NCBI GenBank assembly: GCA_012839765.1
Contig: DUMW01000066.1
Span: forward strand, 1-60,101
Direction: 5' to 3'
Source of the DNA: Bacillota bacterium
GTDB lineage: Bacteria; Bacillota; Limnochordia; DUMW01
Length of the DNA: 60,101 nt
The position numbers and the translations under genes are program-made. Every line of letters starts with the position of its first letter. The stretch's first letter is position 1. Under the pieces are notes generated by a model. That model searched no databases. It was not told the origin of the DNA and saw nothing but the letters and a program-made list of their open reading frames with translations. Below are positions 36,824-45,783 of the stretch, one piece after another.

Positions 36824-38068
36824 CTATTGCTGGAACAGTACGTTGGCCTGGAAAGTCAGTTGGCGTAATCCCTGGGCCGGTTCCACCTGACCGTTGAAGA
36901 TCGCCAGCATCTGCTGTTGGAAGATCTTCTGGAAGTTTTCCCAGTGGAGGTTTACCGGTGAGGCCTTGGCGATCTCAAAACCGATATTGTACGCGGTTAT
37001 GTTGTAGGGTGGTTCCACGGGATACTGAAATTCGGGGCTAGCCACCAGTTCTTGGAGGGAAGGAATCACATGGCCAAGCTGCACCATCTTCTCTTGGGCA
37101 TAGGGACCGGAACAGAACTTCACGAATTCCCACGCGGCATCTACATAGGGACATGTCTGGGAGATCAAGTAGGCGTCGGAGCCGAGGGTGGTGGCCCGAC
37201 CGCCGGGACCGCCCGGCACCGGGGCGATATCCCAAGGAAATTCGATTCTCCTGAAGTCCGGTACCATCCAGGGACCTCCCAGGTAAAAGCCCACATCACC
37301 ATTTTGGAAACGGGCGGCGGAGCTCAAAGGAGCGATGGCCTGACGGTTATGCAGGGCATCGTAGAGAAAATCCACCGCCTCCATGGCCGGCTGTTCACTC
37401 AAAAGACACTGGGTACCGGTCTCGTCGATGAACTCTGCACCGAAGGCATAGAAGTAGGGAGCCATGCGGGTCAAGGTGGCTTCTATCCTCCAGCCCCAGA
37501 TATCAATGACGCCATCGCCGTGGAGATCTACGGTCATCTTGCGGGCCTGATCCCGCATGTCGAAAATATCCCAGTGGGGATCAGGATAGGGAAGCCCAGC
37601 CCGGTCCAGTTCTGCTTTGTTGACAAACAAAGTGAAGGGTTGAATATCCCGAGGGATGCCATAAACCTTGTTTTCATAGGTGTGGGCGCCTACGGCTGCG
37701 GGGATATAGGCGTCTAGTGAAAACTCAGGATCCACCTGGATCAAACTATCCAAGGGCCGGAAGACACCTTGCATGATCAAGGACAAAGACCGCTGATATT
37801 CCATCACACAAATATCGGGAGTTGTACCACCGAGCACCATGACCAACAGGCGATCAATCCAATCGCCACCCCCGGCGGTAAGGTCGATGAGCTCGATCTT
37901 GATGTCGGGATGTTCCCGTTGGAACTCTTCGATTAATTCTTCGTAGATCTTAAGTTCACCACTAATGCCCTTAAACCCAAAAGTGATCTGCTTTTCCTGG
38001 GCCTGTAACGACGCCGTCAAAAGGATCACCACGACGAGACTAAACCCGATCCAGTTCCAATGTTTCAT
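36824..38068 (-). CDS. ABC-type solute-binding protein, GFKGI subfamily
   Basis: The sugar-binding protein of about 414 residues has a plain Sec signal (to about LQA-Q) and no lipobox. ITFGFKGISGELKIYEELIE begins the mature protein and marks a subfamily shared with 48012-49265 and 58222-59460. TVDLHGDGVIDIWGW looks like a calcium loop. FYLGGPWMVPDFR and YDALHN are also conserved. The ATG at 38068 follows GGAGGGGG; a longer frame is less likely. It is promoter-proximal behind a strong promoter and a possible LacI operator, with a leader of about 270 bases. Confidence 0.92.
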   Translation of the reverse strand: MKHWNWIGFSLVVVILLTASLQAQEKQITFGFKGISGELKIYEELIEEFQREHPDIKIELIDLTAGGGDWIDRLLVMVLGGTTPDICVMEYQRSLSLIMQGVFRPLDSLIQVDPEFSLDAYIPAAVGAHTYENKVYGIPRDIQPFTLFVNKAELDRAGLPYPDPHWDIFDMRDQARKMTVDLHGDGVIDIWGWRIEATLTRMAPYFYAFGAEFIDETGTQCLLSEQPAMEAVDFLYDALHNRQAIAPLSSAARFQNGDVGFYLGGPWMVPDFRRIEFPWDIAPVPGGPGGRATTLGSDAYLISQTCPYVDAAWEFVKFCSGPYAQEKMVQLGHVIPSLQELVASPEFQYPVEPPYNITAYNIGFEIAKASPVNLHWENFQKIFQQQMLAIFNGQVEPAQGLRQLTFQANVLFQQ

Positions 38069-38312
38069 AGTCCCCCTCCTTAATTGGTTCACATCTGATT
38101 GCAGCGAAACAAAGGCAACGTGTGGAAAGCTGTCTGGAACCCCTCCCTTCTGCCTACTCCGCACACCATCTTTGCTGGCTAGCCTGGCTGCGGTGGGAAT
38201 GGATGAATGATTGCTGTTCCATGGTGCTACATATGTATGGCCTCGGCACCTCTAGGTGCTGGTCATATCTGTGCTTTTCGCCCTCCCAAACCTCCGGCGG
38301 ACCTGATACTAC

Positions 38313-38333
38313 TGTATGCAATCGATACATACA
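38313..38333. promoter_or_regulatory. Candidate LacI operator
   Basis: TGTATGCAATCGATACATACA is an imperfect 21-bp palindrome; seven of ten pairs match, including the six outer ones. It lies immediately after the -10 element of the promoter for the solute-binding gene, a place where a repressor would block transcription. The LacI gene 38618-39580 is the neighbouring candidate binder. Confidence 0.6.
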
Positions 38334-38346
38334 ACTGTATATATTC

Positions 38347-38375
38347 ACTTTATCACGGTTTATTAATTGTGTCAA
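38347..38375 (-). promoter_or_regulatory. Promoter of the 38068 solute-binding operon
   Basis: On the minus strand TTGACA (38375-38370) and TAAAGT (38352-38347) are 17 bases apart, an ideal spacing with a consensus -35. Confidence 0.7.
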
Positions 38376-38617
38376 TAATAGAGAGGGGAAGCCTGAAAGT
38401 ACTGCGGGGACGGAGCTTTGTTGTGTTTTGGCGCGCTCTGAAGGCATAAGGGGAAAGCGCTAGAACACTAAATCCCTTTTGGTTGGAAGTATGGAGCCCC
38501 TAGGGCTTAGTGGGACTGGGGGCTTTGGATAGGTCTAGTCTATTCTGTAGGGTTTGGGGTTAGCAGGGGGATAGCCGTTGATGATGATCTTCCCCCCGTT
38601 GTTCGGTGTGGATCTGT

Positions 38618-39580
38618 TTATTTCTCACAACCGCAGGATTGTCTGCAGATCAACTCGCCGGGCACCACTAGTTGCGCGTAGGAATACTTTCCGTTGGTCA
38701 AGTCTTTCAGCAGTTGGCCGGCGCTTTCTCCAATCTTCTGGAAAGGCACATCGATGGTGCTAATGGTGGGATTAGTCCTTTTGCTGCGTTGGAGGTTGTC
38801 GCAGCCGAGTAGGGCGAAGTCCTGCGGGACCCGGAGGCCCAATGCGGAGGCGACCCGGAGCACATTGGCGGCCAGCACATCATTCTCGGCCAGTATGGCG
38901 GTGGCCTTCTTACTGACGGTACGCACCACCTCTGTAAGGTCTGTGCTCCGTTCAACACTGACTATCTCCAGTTGTCCCCCAATTTCCTCTACGGCTTCTT
39001 TGCAGCCTTCTAGACGCATCTTGGACCAAGTTTTCATCGGCTGTACGTAGATGTAGGCGAAGCTGGTGTGTCCATGGCCGTGCAAGTGCATGGTGGCCTC
39101 GTAAAAGGCCCCGTGGTTGTCAAAGGATACGGCGGAAACCCGCCGGTCGTTACTTTCCCGGTTTAGGATGACACACTTGATGCCGTGGTTTACCAAGGCC
39201 TGCAAGACCGGATGGTCTGCTTCACCGCCGAAAAAGATGACACCGTCGATTTCCTCTGAGCCGTTGGTGATGGAGCTGATGGGAAATGCTTCCGGGTTTG
39301 AGGCGGCGGCGACCAGACAAATGGCGTCTCCCAAAGAGGTCTTTATCCCTTCATAAAAGCCGTTGTAGACCTCACTCTCGCTAATACTGCCATCGGGGCA
39401 TACCACAGCTAAACGGGTTTGTCTTTCGGTATCTGGAAAGACATAGCCCATTTCCTTGGCGATGGCGATGATCCGATGGCGGGTCCTTGGAGACAAGGTT
39501 CCCGTATTCCTCAGGGCTTGGGAGACGGCACTGACCGATACATTTGCTCTTTGGGCAATATCCTTCATCAATACAGCCAT
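38618..39580 (-). CDS. LacI family regulator
   Basis: The 320-residue repressor has an N-terminal helix-turn-helix (MKDIAQRANVSVSAVSQALR, from about residue 5) and a ligand domain with DGVIFFGGEADHPVLQALVN, AILAENDVLAANVLRVASAL and DFALLGCDNL. The unusual C-terminal tail CRQSCGCEK has three cysteines. The truncated paralog at 59525-60031 ends in RRSCGCK, so this tail is a subfamily mark. It precedes the solute-binding gene and probably controls it via the operator at 38313. It has its own extended -10 promoter. GGAG precedes the ATG. Confidence 0.93.
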   Translation of the reverse strand: MAVLMKDIAQRANVSVSAVSQALRNTGTLSPRTRHRIIAIAKEMGYVFPDTERQTRLAVVCPDGSISESEVYNGFYEGIKTSLGDAICLVAAASNPEAFPISSITNGSEEIDGVIFFGGEADHPVLQALVNHGIKCVILNRESNDRRVSAVSFDNHGAFYEATMHLHGHGHTSFAYIYVQPMKTWSKMRLEGCKEAVEEIGGQLEIVSVERSTDLTEVVRTVSKKATAILAENDVLAANVLRVASALGLRVPQDFALLGCDNLQRSKRTNPTISTIDVPFQKIGESAGQLLKDLTNGKYSYAQLVVPGELICRQSCGCEK

Positions 39581-39627
39581 CGTTCACACTCCGTTAAATG
39601 CAACGAATATATCAACTTCATGTAATC

Positions 39628-39656
39628 AGTCTAGCATGATTGGGTAAGGGTGTCAA
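39628..39656 (-). promoter_or_regulatory. Promoter of the LacI gene
   Basis: TTGACA (39656-39651) and TAGACT (39633-39628) are 17 bases apart on the minus strand, with TG in the extended -10 position. The downstream sequence has ATATTCGTTGCAT, which resembles half of the palindrome at 38313, so autoregulation is possible. Confidence 0.65.
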
Positions 39657-39781
39657 CAAAAACAATGGATACCAGGTGCGCCACCCGTAGGTCCTGTGTT
39701 TTCTGGTGGCCCCGCCGCTGGTCTTCACCATAGGATGATTCATTACTAGTTCTGTTTTACTTCCCCTGGGAAAAGACTTGC

Positions 39782-40828
39782 TTATTGTCCTTCCAAGCGG
39801 GCGATTTCGGTACAGGCCCACATTAACGGTGCCACCCCGTGGAGATCTCCAGTCCTGGTGGGCCTGGTCAGGTAATATTCTAAGGTGTAGCCCACGTTGG
39901 TACCGATACACACATTGGTGAGTTGACCTTGGTCATCCAATTTGGCCTGTAATCCGGCAAAGCCCGCCAAGGCTGCTTCTTTGAATGCTTCGAGCATGGC
40001 TTCTGGAGCCCAGCGGTGATTGTAGCCCGCGGCCAGGGCATAGACAAACATGGCCGTTGATGATGTTTCGGCGTAGGATTCGGGATGATCGATCAACTGG
40101 TGCCACATTCCCGCTTCATCTTGGTAGGGCAGGATGCTCATCATGAAGTCTTGGTACATTGCCAACAGGGTTCTATAACCGGGGAAATCCTCGGGGATGG
40201 TTTTTAGTACCTCCACCAGGGCCACCGCGACCCAACCATTGGCCCTACCCCAACTAAAGGCTGAGTCCTGGGTGTGCTGAAAAAGGCCGTTGTCTTTCTG
40301 CAAAGCTTCTTTATAGGCGGTAAACTGATTCACCACCAGGGTGAGATAGGAATCCCGTTGTAATAACACCCCCGCCAAGGCTACCAGTGGACAGGTCATA
40401 TAAAGATCATCGGCCCAAAACCGACTGTGTTTCATGATGGTGTCAGTTCCGCCCACCAGGTCGATGACGCTACGGTAGGCCAGGTGCAGGTACTGGGTAT
40501 CGCCGGTTAAACGGTATAGCTCCAACATAACCAAGGCAGGCATGTCCTTATCCACATGGCCCGTGGGGATCTGGGAGGAGTGGAAACCCGCCGCCCACTC
40601 TTGCACAATCCTTAGGTACTCTTCTTCGCCGGTGAGTTCATAGACCTTAAGCCCCCCGATCAAAGCAATGGCATCGGAGTAAAACCAAGTGTAGTCGGTC
40701 CTCAAGTACTGCTTGGCTAAGGTATGGGCTAGGTCCCAGGCCTCTTTGGTTACCGTTGTCTTGGCAGAAAGGGGTACCACCAGGCCCAAAAGCGATAGCA
40801 GTAACATGGTCACTATGATTCTTTTCAA
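39782..40828 (-). CDS. Exported GH105 unsaturated uronyl hydrolase
   Basis: The 348-residue (alpha/alpha)6-barrel enzyme matches GH105, which removes the 4,5-unsaturated uronic acid left by polysaccharide lyases on rhamnogalacturonan or similar oligosaccharides. Key segments are RFWADDLYM (Asp140 aligns with the catalytic Asp of YteR-type enzymes), SWGRANGWVAVAL (192-204), YAETSSTAMFVYALAAGYN and HGVAPLMWA. It has a Sec signal peptide (to about LSA), whereas many GH105 enzymes are cytoplasmic. The start is TTG 40828, preceded by GGAAGGAG. It is the last gene of a locus that also holds lyase-like and CBM proteins. Confidence 0.88.
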   Translation of the reverse strand: MKRIIVTMLLLSLLGLVVPLSAKTTVTKEAWDLAHTLAKQYLRTDYTWFYSDAIALIGGLKVYELTGEEEYLRIVQEWAAGFHSSQIPTGHVDKDMPALVMLELYRLTGDTQYLHLAYRSVIDLVGGTDTIMKHSRFWADDLYMTCPLVALAGVLLQRDSYLTLVVNQFTAYKEALQKDNGLFQHTQDSAFSWGRANGWVAVALVEVLKTIPEDFPGYRTLLAMYQDFMMSILPYQDEAGMWHQLIDHPESYAETSSTAMFVYALAAGYNHRWAPEAMLEAFKEAALAGFAGLQAKLDDQGQLTNVCIGTNVGYTLEYYLTRPTRTGDLHGVAPLMWACTEIARLEGQ

Positions 40829-41135
40829 GGATTACACTCCTTCCCTTTAATGATGACCCTGCGGAGGGTGCCTTCGGCGGCATCCTTCGGTGGTGTTGTG
40901 TACCGGCTGTGTGTGCCAGAGCCCACCCGGGAGGTGAAGCAAGTCGAGGAATTCAGATCACGGTTGACGATCGAACAAAGGCTGAATACTAGAATGTACC
41001 CTATGTGGATATCCAGTACATATCGGCTCGGTCTAAATGCACGCCCTTTGGTCGGGACACGGGCAGAACACGATCTTTAACTTGAAGGTGCCCGGTGAAG
41101 GGAAAATCCCCCACCGGGCAAACAGGATAGTCCCC
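40829..41135. other. Intergenic region upstream of the GH105 gene
   Basis: In these 307 bases the only clear structure is the hairpin at 41090-41119 after the broken LamG-like gene. No promoter for the GH105 gene could be fixed, and no gene is visible. Confidence 0.4.
41090..41119 (-). terminator. Hairpin after the broken LamG-like gene
   Basis: GCCCGGTG and CACCGGGC form an 8-bp stem about 17 bases after the stop at 41136. No strong T-run follows. The stem is nearly identical to the one after the paralogous gene at 33479, so gene and hairpin seem to have been copied together. Confidence 0.5.
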
Positions 41136-42041
41136 TCAGTATTGGGTCACTGCTACAATCTGAATGGTACGGAAATAGTCTTCACCGTAGTCAGACTCCT
41201 TACCGATTCGGAAGTATGCCCTTTCGAAGCTGTCTAAAGGTTCCCGGAAAGGCATATCCTGAACGACGGGCGTGCTAAGATCGTCCAGGTAGAGATTAGA
41301 GGTCTGACTCTCTACGTCTATGACCAGCCGGACCCGCACCCATTGATCCGGGGGTAGCGTCGTCTTCGTGCCATCTTGAAAACCGACGGCCTTAGGAGAC
41401 ATTGAGAAGTACACGGCCGGCGGCCACTGCTCAAGGAGATAGCAGTGGGTATAGCCGTTTGGTTGTGGCTCCTGGGATACCTGCCAATACTAAAGGTCAA
41501 CGACGAGCAGTTTGGCATCGGTTTCCAGTAGCTGCTTAGATTTGATATAAGCCAAGGCCCCATGGGTGCCGTGGAGGACCCGTCTGCCATCCATCTCCTT
41601 CACTAGCCAGACGGTATCGTCCATAGTGCTGGGAATTTCCAGGATGAAGGACTCCGGTGGTTGTCCGATCTGGTCCCCCACGAAATCCTCATAGAAGACC
41701 AGCTCTTCTCCTGCTGTAAACAGGTCGATATCCACCACTACATTCCCCGCCAATGACTCTGGTACCGCGTAGGTCCGCTTGCTATATCCAGGGCTTTCGA
41801 TCTCTATGGTACTGCCTGGGGTAACGGAGACTTTGTAGTTGCCCTGGGCATCGATGGCAACCGTTTCCTTGCTGCCGACCACCTTTATGGTACCCTGGGT
41901 GACTGGTTCCCCGGTTCTCCAGGCCCGGACCTGTCCGGAGACTTCGTAACGTACCGGTTCCGGAATGCCAAGTAAGCAACCTGACATGAGGATGAGGGAG
42001 AGTACCAGTAACACACCGCGATGAATCTTCCCCTTTTGCAT
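41136..42041 (-). pseudogene. Ig-like plus LamG-like lipoprotein with internal TAG
   Basis: One reading frame encodes a paralog of 33479-34390, but an in-frame TAG at 41490-41492 interrupts it. The sequence reads LLVVDL-stop-YWQVS, where the paralog has VLDFHYWQVS, so one codon position is a stop. Both sides are well preserved: lipobox LMSGC and EVSGQVRAWRTGEPVTQGTIK before the stop, and LYLDDLSTPVVQDMPFREPL after it. This fits a recent nonsense mutation or base-call error. The first part alone (183 residues) would be a lipoprotein with the Ig-like domain only. TAG serves as a normal stop elsewhere in the window (for example 11733). Confidence 0.85.
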
Positions 42042-42067
42042 TGCCGTCGTGCTCCTTTCTGGTATTC

Positions 42068-45000
42068 TTACTCAACCCGGTAGACCTGGATGGTCTCGGC
42101 TTCGATGGACTGGGTAAAGGGCTGTCCGGGGCTGAGGACGATACTCTTCTCCCCGTTATCCAGCTGGATCAGCTTCTGGATGCTGTTAGGCAGCTGGAGG
42201 GAAAAGGCGGTGTCCTCTTTTTGGGGGTTACTTACCACCAAATAATCCTCTTTTCCACCGGTGAGTAGGATTGCCTGAATTTCCGCGCTTTCCAGGAACC
42301 GTACTTGCTGGTTGACGGTTGCCTTGAACTGTGCCGGATCCCCCTGGCGCCCCACTACCATATTCACCCGGTACTGGTCCCCGGCTTGCCACTGGCGCAG
42401 ATTACCGGAAGCGTCGGTGATGACCGGTCCCTTCTTTCCACCGGTGGGCTCAAGACGCCAATCGCCAGCTAGGTCAGTAAACAGAAGGTGCATGCTGTTA
42501 TAGGTCAGCTGTAGGATCTTCCCGTCCTCGGTTACCTGTGGCGTGCCACCCTTGTAGATGGGCAGATACATCCGCATGTATTTGCCGGTGCCGTTCCTGG
42601 TGGCCGTTACATTGTGGGAACCTATCAAAAGCCCGTCGTAAAGGACCCACAATTGCTCTACCTGCCAGGGTGCAGTATGGGGACTGCCGCCGGTCCATAC
42701 TCCCCATTCGAACCCTTGGATCTCATTGTTCACTACCACCACAGTAGTAGGATACTCGATATTTTTCCCGATGGCATGCAGGGCGGTGTTCACCCTTTGG
42801 ACCGCGATGTTTCCATCGAAGAACTGCTGGATTTGGGGTTCCATGTCCCCGAAGTAGTAGACGTAGTCGTTTTCGTCACGGACCTCAAAGACCACGCCCT
42901 CCAGGGCGGCATCGACCTTTGCCCCATCGTCGCTACTGGCGATGGCGGAGACGAAGGTGTCGTTGGCGGAGATGCGCCCGGTGATATAGGTGGTCCAGTT
43001 GCCGTTCTTGCGTTGTTGGAAACCGACGATGCTGGGGCTTTCCCGTAGAAAGTCCCGAGGTAGGGATTCCGCCGGCTCCACATCGTTTAGCCAATAGAGA
43101 CTGTAGGCTAGGAACTGGAGGTTGTTCATGCTGACGAGGTTATCCACAGAAAGCTTCTGGGAGCTGATGAGCTTGGAATAGGGATCGTTAGTTAGGGTGG
43201 CAACGATCTCTGCCCCGGCCATGGCTAGATCCACCGAATCGCTCCAGTAATGCTTGATATGGGGGCTCATCCCGTTATCCATGATCCCCGAGGATTCTAC
43301 GAAATACTTGTAGTAATCCTTGGCCCTGTGGAACTGCTCCACCACTTGGGGATCCCCTGTAAGTTGGTAGTACCTGCCAAGGCAGACCACTACGATCTCT
43401 TGGTAGACGGGTACGGGGTTCCAGCCCAAAACGTACTCATAGCCCCCGTCCTCCGCTAACCGCCGGCCGATTTGGGTCACCTTGGTCTTGGCGGTTTCCG
43501 ACCAGACCTCATTGTCGGTGAGACGACCGGCCAGGGCCATCAGGGCTGCATAGTACGCGTCCATGTTGGGATATCCCCCGCCCCAGGGCATTGGTCGATA
43601 GTAGAAGTTTCTGTGTTGGTATTCACAGGCTTGGAGGATCATGGCCAGCCAGTCTACGAACTTCTCTTCGGGCACCTTGTCCGCGATGAGGATCACCGCT
43701 TCCAACAAAGGTAGCAGGGTGAAACGATCCACGTTTGTATCGTAGGTGTGCCAGCGACCCTCGGGGGTCAGTTGGTTAGCGAGGAAGTCCAGGCCGTCCA
43801 CAATCTGACCGAGGATCAGGGGGTTTTGGTATTGCTGGGTACCCGGCATGGCATAGGCCACCGCAAAGGCGAAGACGTAGGTGGCGGTGGTCCGATACTG
43901 CCATTCGTCAAGATCGTTGCCGAACTTCCCCTTGGCGCTGCCCACCCTTTGCTGCCGAGACCGGGAGTTTTGTACCTGGACGCTCAGGATGTTTTTTAGC
44001 AGTTCAAACCTTTCGGGATCTGTCGCCTTCGACTGTTCCCACAGGGCCAGGGTTTCGGCTCGAAGCTGCAGTGCGTTTTCCAGGGCTTGTTTTTTGATCT
44101 GCAAAGCCTGTTCCCGGGCGGCTGCCGCTCCGCCCCGAGGGATGTCCGATTCGGGCAGTTCCCTCAATGACACGTCGTCCCACCAGACGGTGCCCACAGC
44201 ATACATGTTAAACAGGTCCAGTCGGATCCAGTTGATCCCTTCGGGAATATACACCGTTTGGGTGACCTGGGTCCAATCACCCAGATAGGGGCTAAATCCG
44301 TAGATTGTTTCTTTGGCACTGGGGTCCGAACGGTTTTCCAACAGGGAAAACCGGGCTACAGGTCCCTGGATACCCACAGTTTCACCTTCAGCCTCCAAGT
44401 CATACCAGCCGGAAAACGCGTATGTTTTGCCGGGCTGGACGGGAATGAACAGGCAGGCGCTTCCCCGCTGGGTATCCGAATCACAGACGATCTTTACCGA
44501 TTGATTGCCTTGGCGGCTGTGGGTATCATCGATGGAAACTCGCGCACCTGTACCCCAACTGGCCAGCTCCCACCAAACGATACCTACACTCTCAAAGGAG
44601 GGATCCGTAAGGAGGTTGTCTTCATCCTTCGGGACCTCTGCCGTCGGCATCACCTGGAGGGAAACATCATCCCACCAGACGGTACCCTCCTGATAGAACA
44701 TGAAGAAGTCCACCCGCATGGAATAGACCTCATCCGGGATCATGAAGATGCGTTCAAAAAGCTGCCAGTCGCTGGAAGCATCCACTTCCATCATGATGTT
44801 CGGTCCACTGGTGGCTTTATCGTCGGGGTAGAAGGTGACCCGGGCCAAGGGACCGCTGCCGGAGCGGTTCTCGGTAACACCTTCGGTTTTGTACCAGGCC
44901 CGGATTCGGTAGGTGGTACCCGGTGTCACCGGAAGCCGGTAATCCACTGCGCCCCGATCACTGTCGCTGGGACAAGAAATCTTCACCGAGGCACTGCCGC

Positions 45001-45715
45001 TGTGGGCAGTGGTCTGATCGATGCTTACCTGGCCTTGGGTGCCCCAGTTGTAGGAACCCCACCCGGCAGGGCGCCCATCTATGATTTCCTCAAAGGAGGG
45101 ATTGGGGAACAGGTTGGGAATGGAGTCCAAATCCTCGGCGGCGACCAGGGAGAACTCCACATCATCCCACCAGACGGTACCCTGTTGGAATAACATGAAA
45201 AGATCCAAACGTATCCAATTGATGCCTTGGGGGACGGTGAAACTGGTTTCCACTAGCTCCCAATCGCTTGTCCCTTTTCCTTGGGCATAGAGGGTGATCT
45301 GGGCTTTGGGGTCATCCTTTTCCTGCAGTAGACTGAAGCGGGCCACCGGACCGACATTGGTTCGTAGTTCCGTGATTCCTTCGGTCCGGCACCAACCGCT
45401 GAACTGGTAGGTCATCCCCGGGACCACTTGGATGAACAACCCGGCGGTACCCCGGTCTCCATCACTGGGACAGTGGATTTTCACCGAACGGTTGCCGGTA
45501 TGGGCGATGGTTTCATCGATGGAGACACTAGCGCCAGTTCCCCAGGGGTGAAACTCGGTCCAGCCTAGGGGGCGACCTCCGTCGGTAAGTTCCTCAAAGG
45601 AAGGATTGGGCAATAGGTTAATCACTTCTTCTCCCTGGGCTATCCCCAACAAGAGAAGGGAAACTAACAGTGCGATGCCCAAACTGAATCTTCGTTTTTT
45701 CCATGTTCGTAACAC
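42068..45715 (-). CDS. Three CBM modules plus lyase-like (alpha/alpha) domain
   Basis: The 1215-residue secreted protein has a signal peptide (LLLLGIAQG). Three repeated beta-sandwich modules of about 160 residues follow (about 30-190, 195-355, 360-525); each starts like NLLPNPSFEE, has a WGTGxxVSID segment and ends with GTVWWDDV. They resemble CBM4/9-type modules. A helical toroid-like domain (about 530-830; EWQYRTTATYVFAFAVAYAM, YYRPMPWGGGYPNMDAYYAA) and a beta-sandwich region (about 840-1215) complete it, as in (alpha/alpha) polysaccharide lyases. No lyase family was assigned. It starts with GTG after AAAGGGG, as does its paralog at 46851. Confidence 0.8.
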   Translation of the reverse strand: MLRTWKKRRFSLGIALLVSLLLLGIAQGEEVINLLPNPSFEELTDGGRPLGWTEFHPWGTGASVSIDETIAHTGNRSVKIHCPSDGDRGTAGLFIQVVPGMTYQFSGWCRTEGITELRTNVGPVARFSLLQEKDDPKAQITLYAQGKGTSDWELVETSFTVPQGINWIRLDLFMLFQQGTVWWDDVEFSLVAAEDLDSIPNLFPNPSFEEIIDGRPAGWGSYNWGTQGQVSIDQTTAHSGSASVKISCPSDSDRGAVDYRLPVTPGTTYRIRAWYKTEGVTENRSGSGPLARVTFYPDDKATSGPNIMMEVDASSDWQLFERIFMIPDEVYSMRVDFFMFYQEGTVWWDDVSLQVMPTAEVPKDEDNLLTDPSFESVGIVWWELASWGTGARVSIDDTHSRQGNQSVKIVCDSDTQRGSACLFIPVQPGKTYAFSGWYDLEAEGETVGIQGPVARFSLLENRSDPSAKETIYGFSPYLGDWTQVTQTVYIPEGINWIRLDLFNMYAVGTVWWDDVSLRELPESDIPRGGAAAAREQALQIKKQALENALQLRAETLALWEQSKATDPERFELLKNILSVQVQNSRSRQQRVGSAKGKFGNDLDEWQYRTTATYVFAFAVAYAMPGTQQYQNPLILGQIVDGLDFLANQLTPEGRWHTYDTNVDRFTLLPLLEAVILIADKVPEEKFVDWLAMILQACEYQHRNFYYRPMPWGGGYPNMDAYYAALMALAGRLTDNEVWSETAKTKVTQIGRRLAEDGGYEYVLGWNPVPVYQEIVVVCLGRYYQLTGDPQVVEQFHRAKDYYKYFVESSGIMDNGMSPHIKHYWSDSVDLAMAGAEIVATLTNDPYSKLISSQKLSVDNLVSMNNLQFLAYSLYWLNDVEPAESLPRDFLRESPSIVGFQQRKNGNWTTYITGRISANDTFVSAIASSDDGAKVDAALEGVVFEVRDENDYVYYFGDMEPQIQQFFDGNIAVQRVNTALHAIGKNIEYPTTVVVVNNEIQGFEWGVWTGGSPHTAPWQVEQLWVLYDGLLIGSHNVTATRNGTGKYMRMYLPIYKGGTPQVTEDGKILQLTYNSMHLLFTDLAGDWRLEPTGGKKGPVITDASGNLRQWQAGDQYRVNMVVGRQGDPAQFKATVNQQVRFLESAEIQAILLTGGKEDYLVVSNPQKEDTAFSLQLPNSIQKLIQLDNGEKSIVLSPGQPFTQSIEAETIQVYRVE

Positions 45716-45783
45716 AGTGTCCGCCCCTTTCTAGGAGAATAACTGGTGCGGTAGACCCCACCACAGGGTGTACCGACCTTGTC

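Larger units (their letters stand above)
38069..38617. other. Regulatory region between LacI and solute-binding genes
   Basis: The 549-base region has no gene. It contains a TTGACA/TAAAGT promoter pointing to the solute-binding gene, a candidate operator at its start and an untranslated leader of about 270 bases. Near 38490-38535 AGCCCC and GGGGGCTTT could form a weak hairpin after the LacI gene. Confidence 0.6.

Noticed and set aside
41490-41492. TAG read as an amino acid (stop codon reassignment)
   Set aside because: TAG is used as a normal terminal stop elsewhere in the window (for example 11733-12392), and no other gene has an internal TAG.
44258-45193. Plus-strand frame of 311 codons
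   Set aside because: It lies wholly antisense to the CBM modules of 42068-45715. Its repeats mirror the module repeats on the other strand, and it has no family features.
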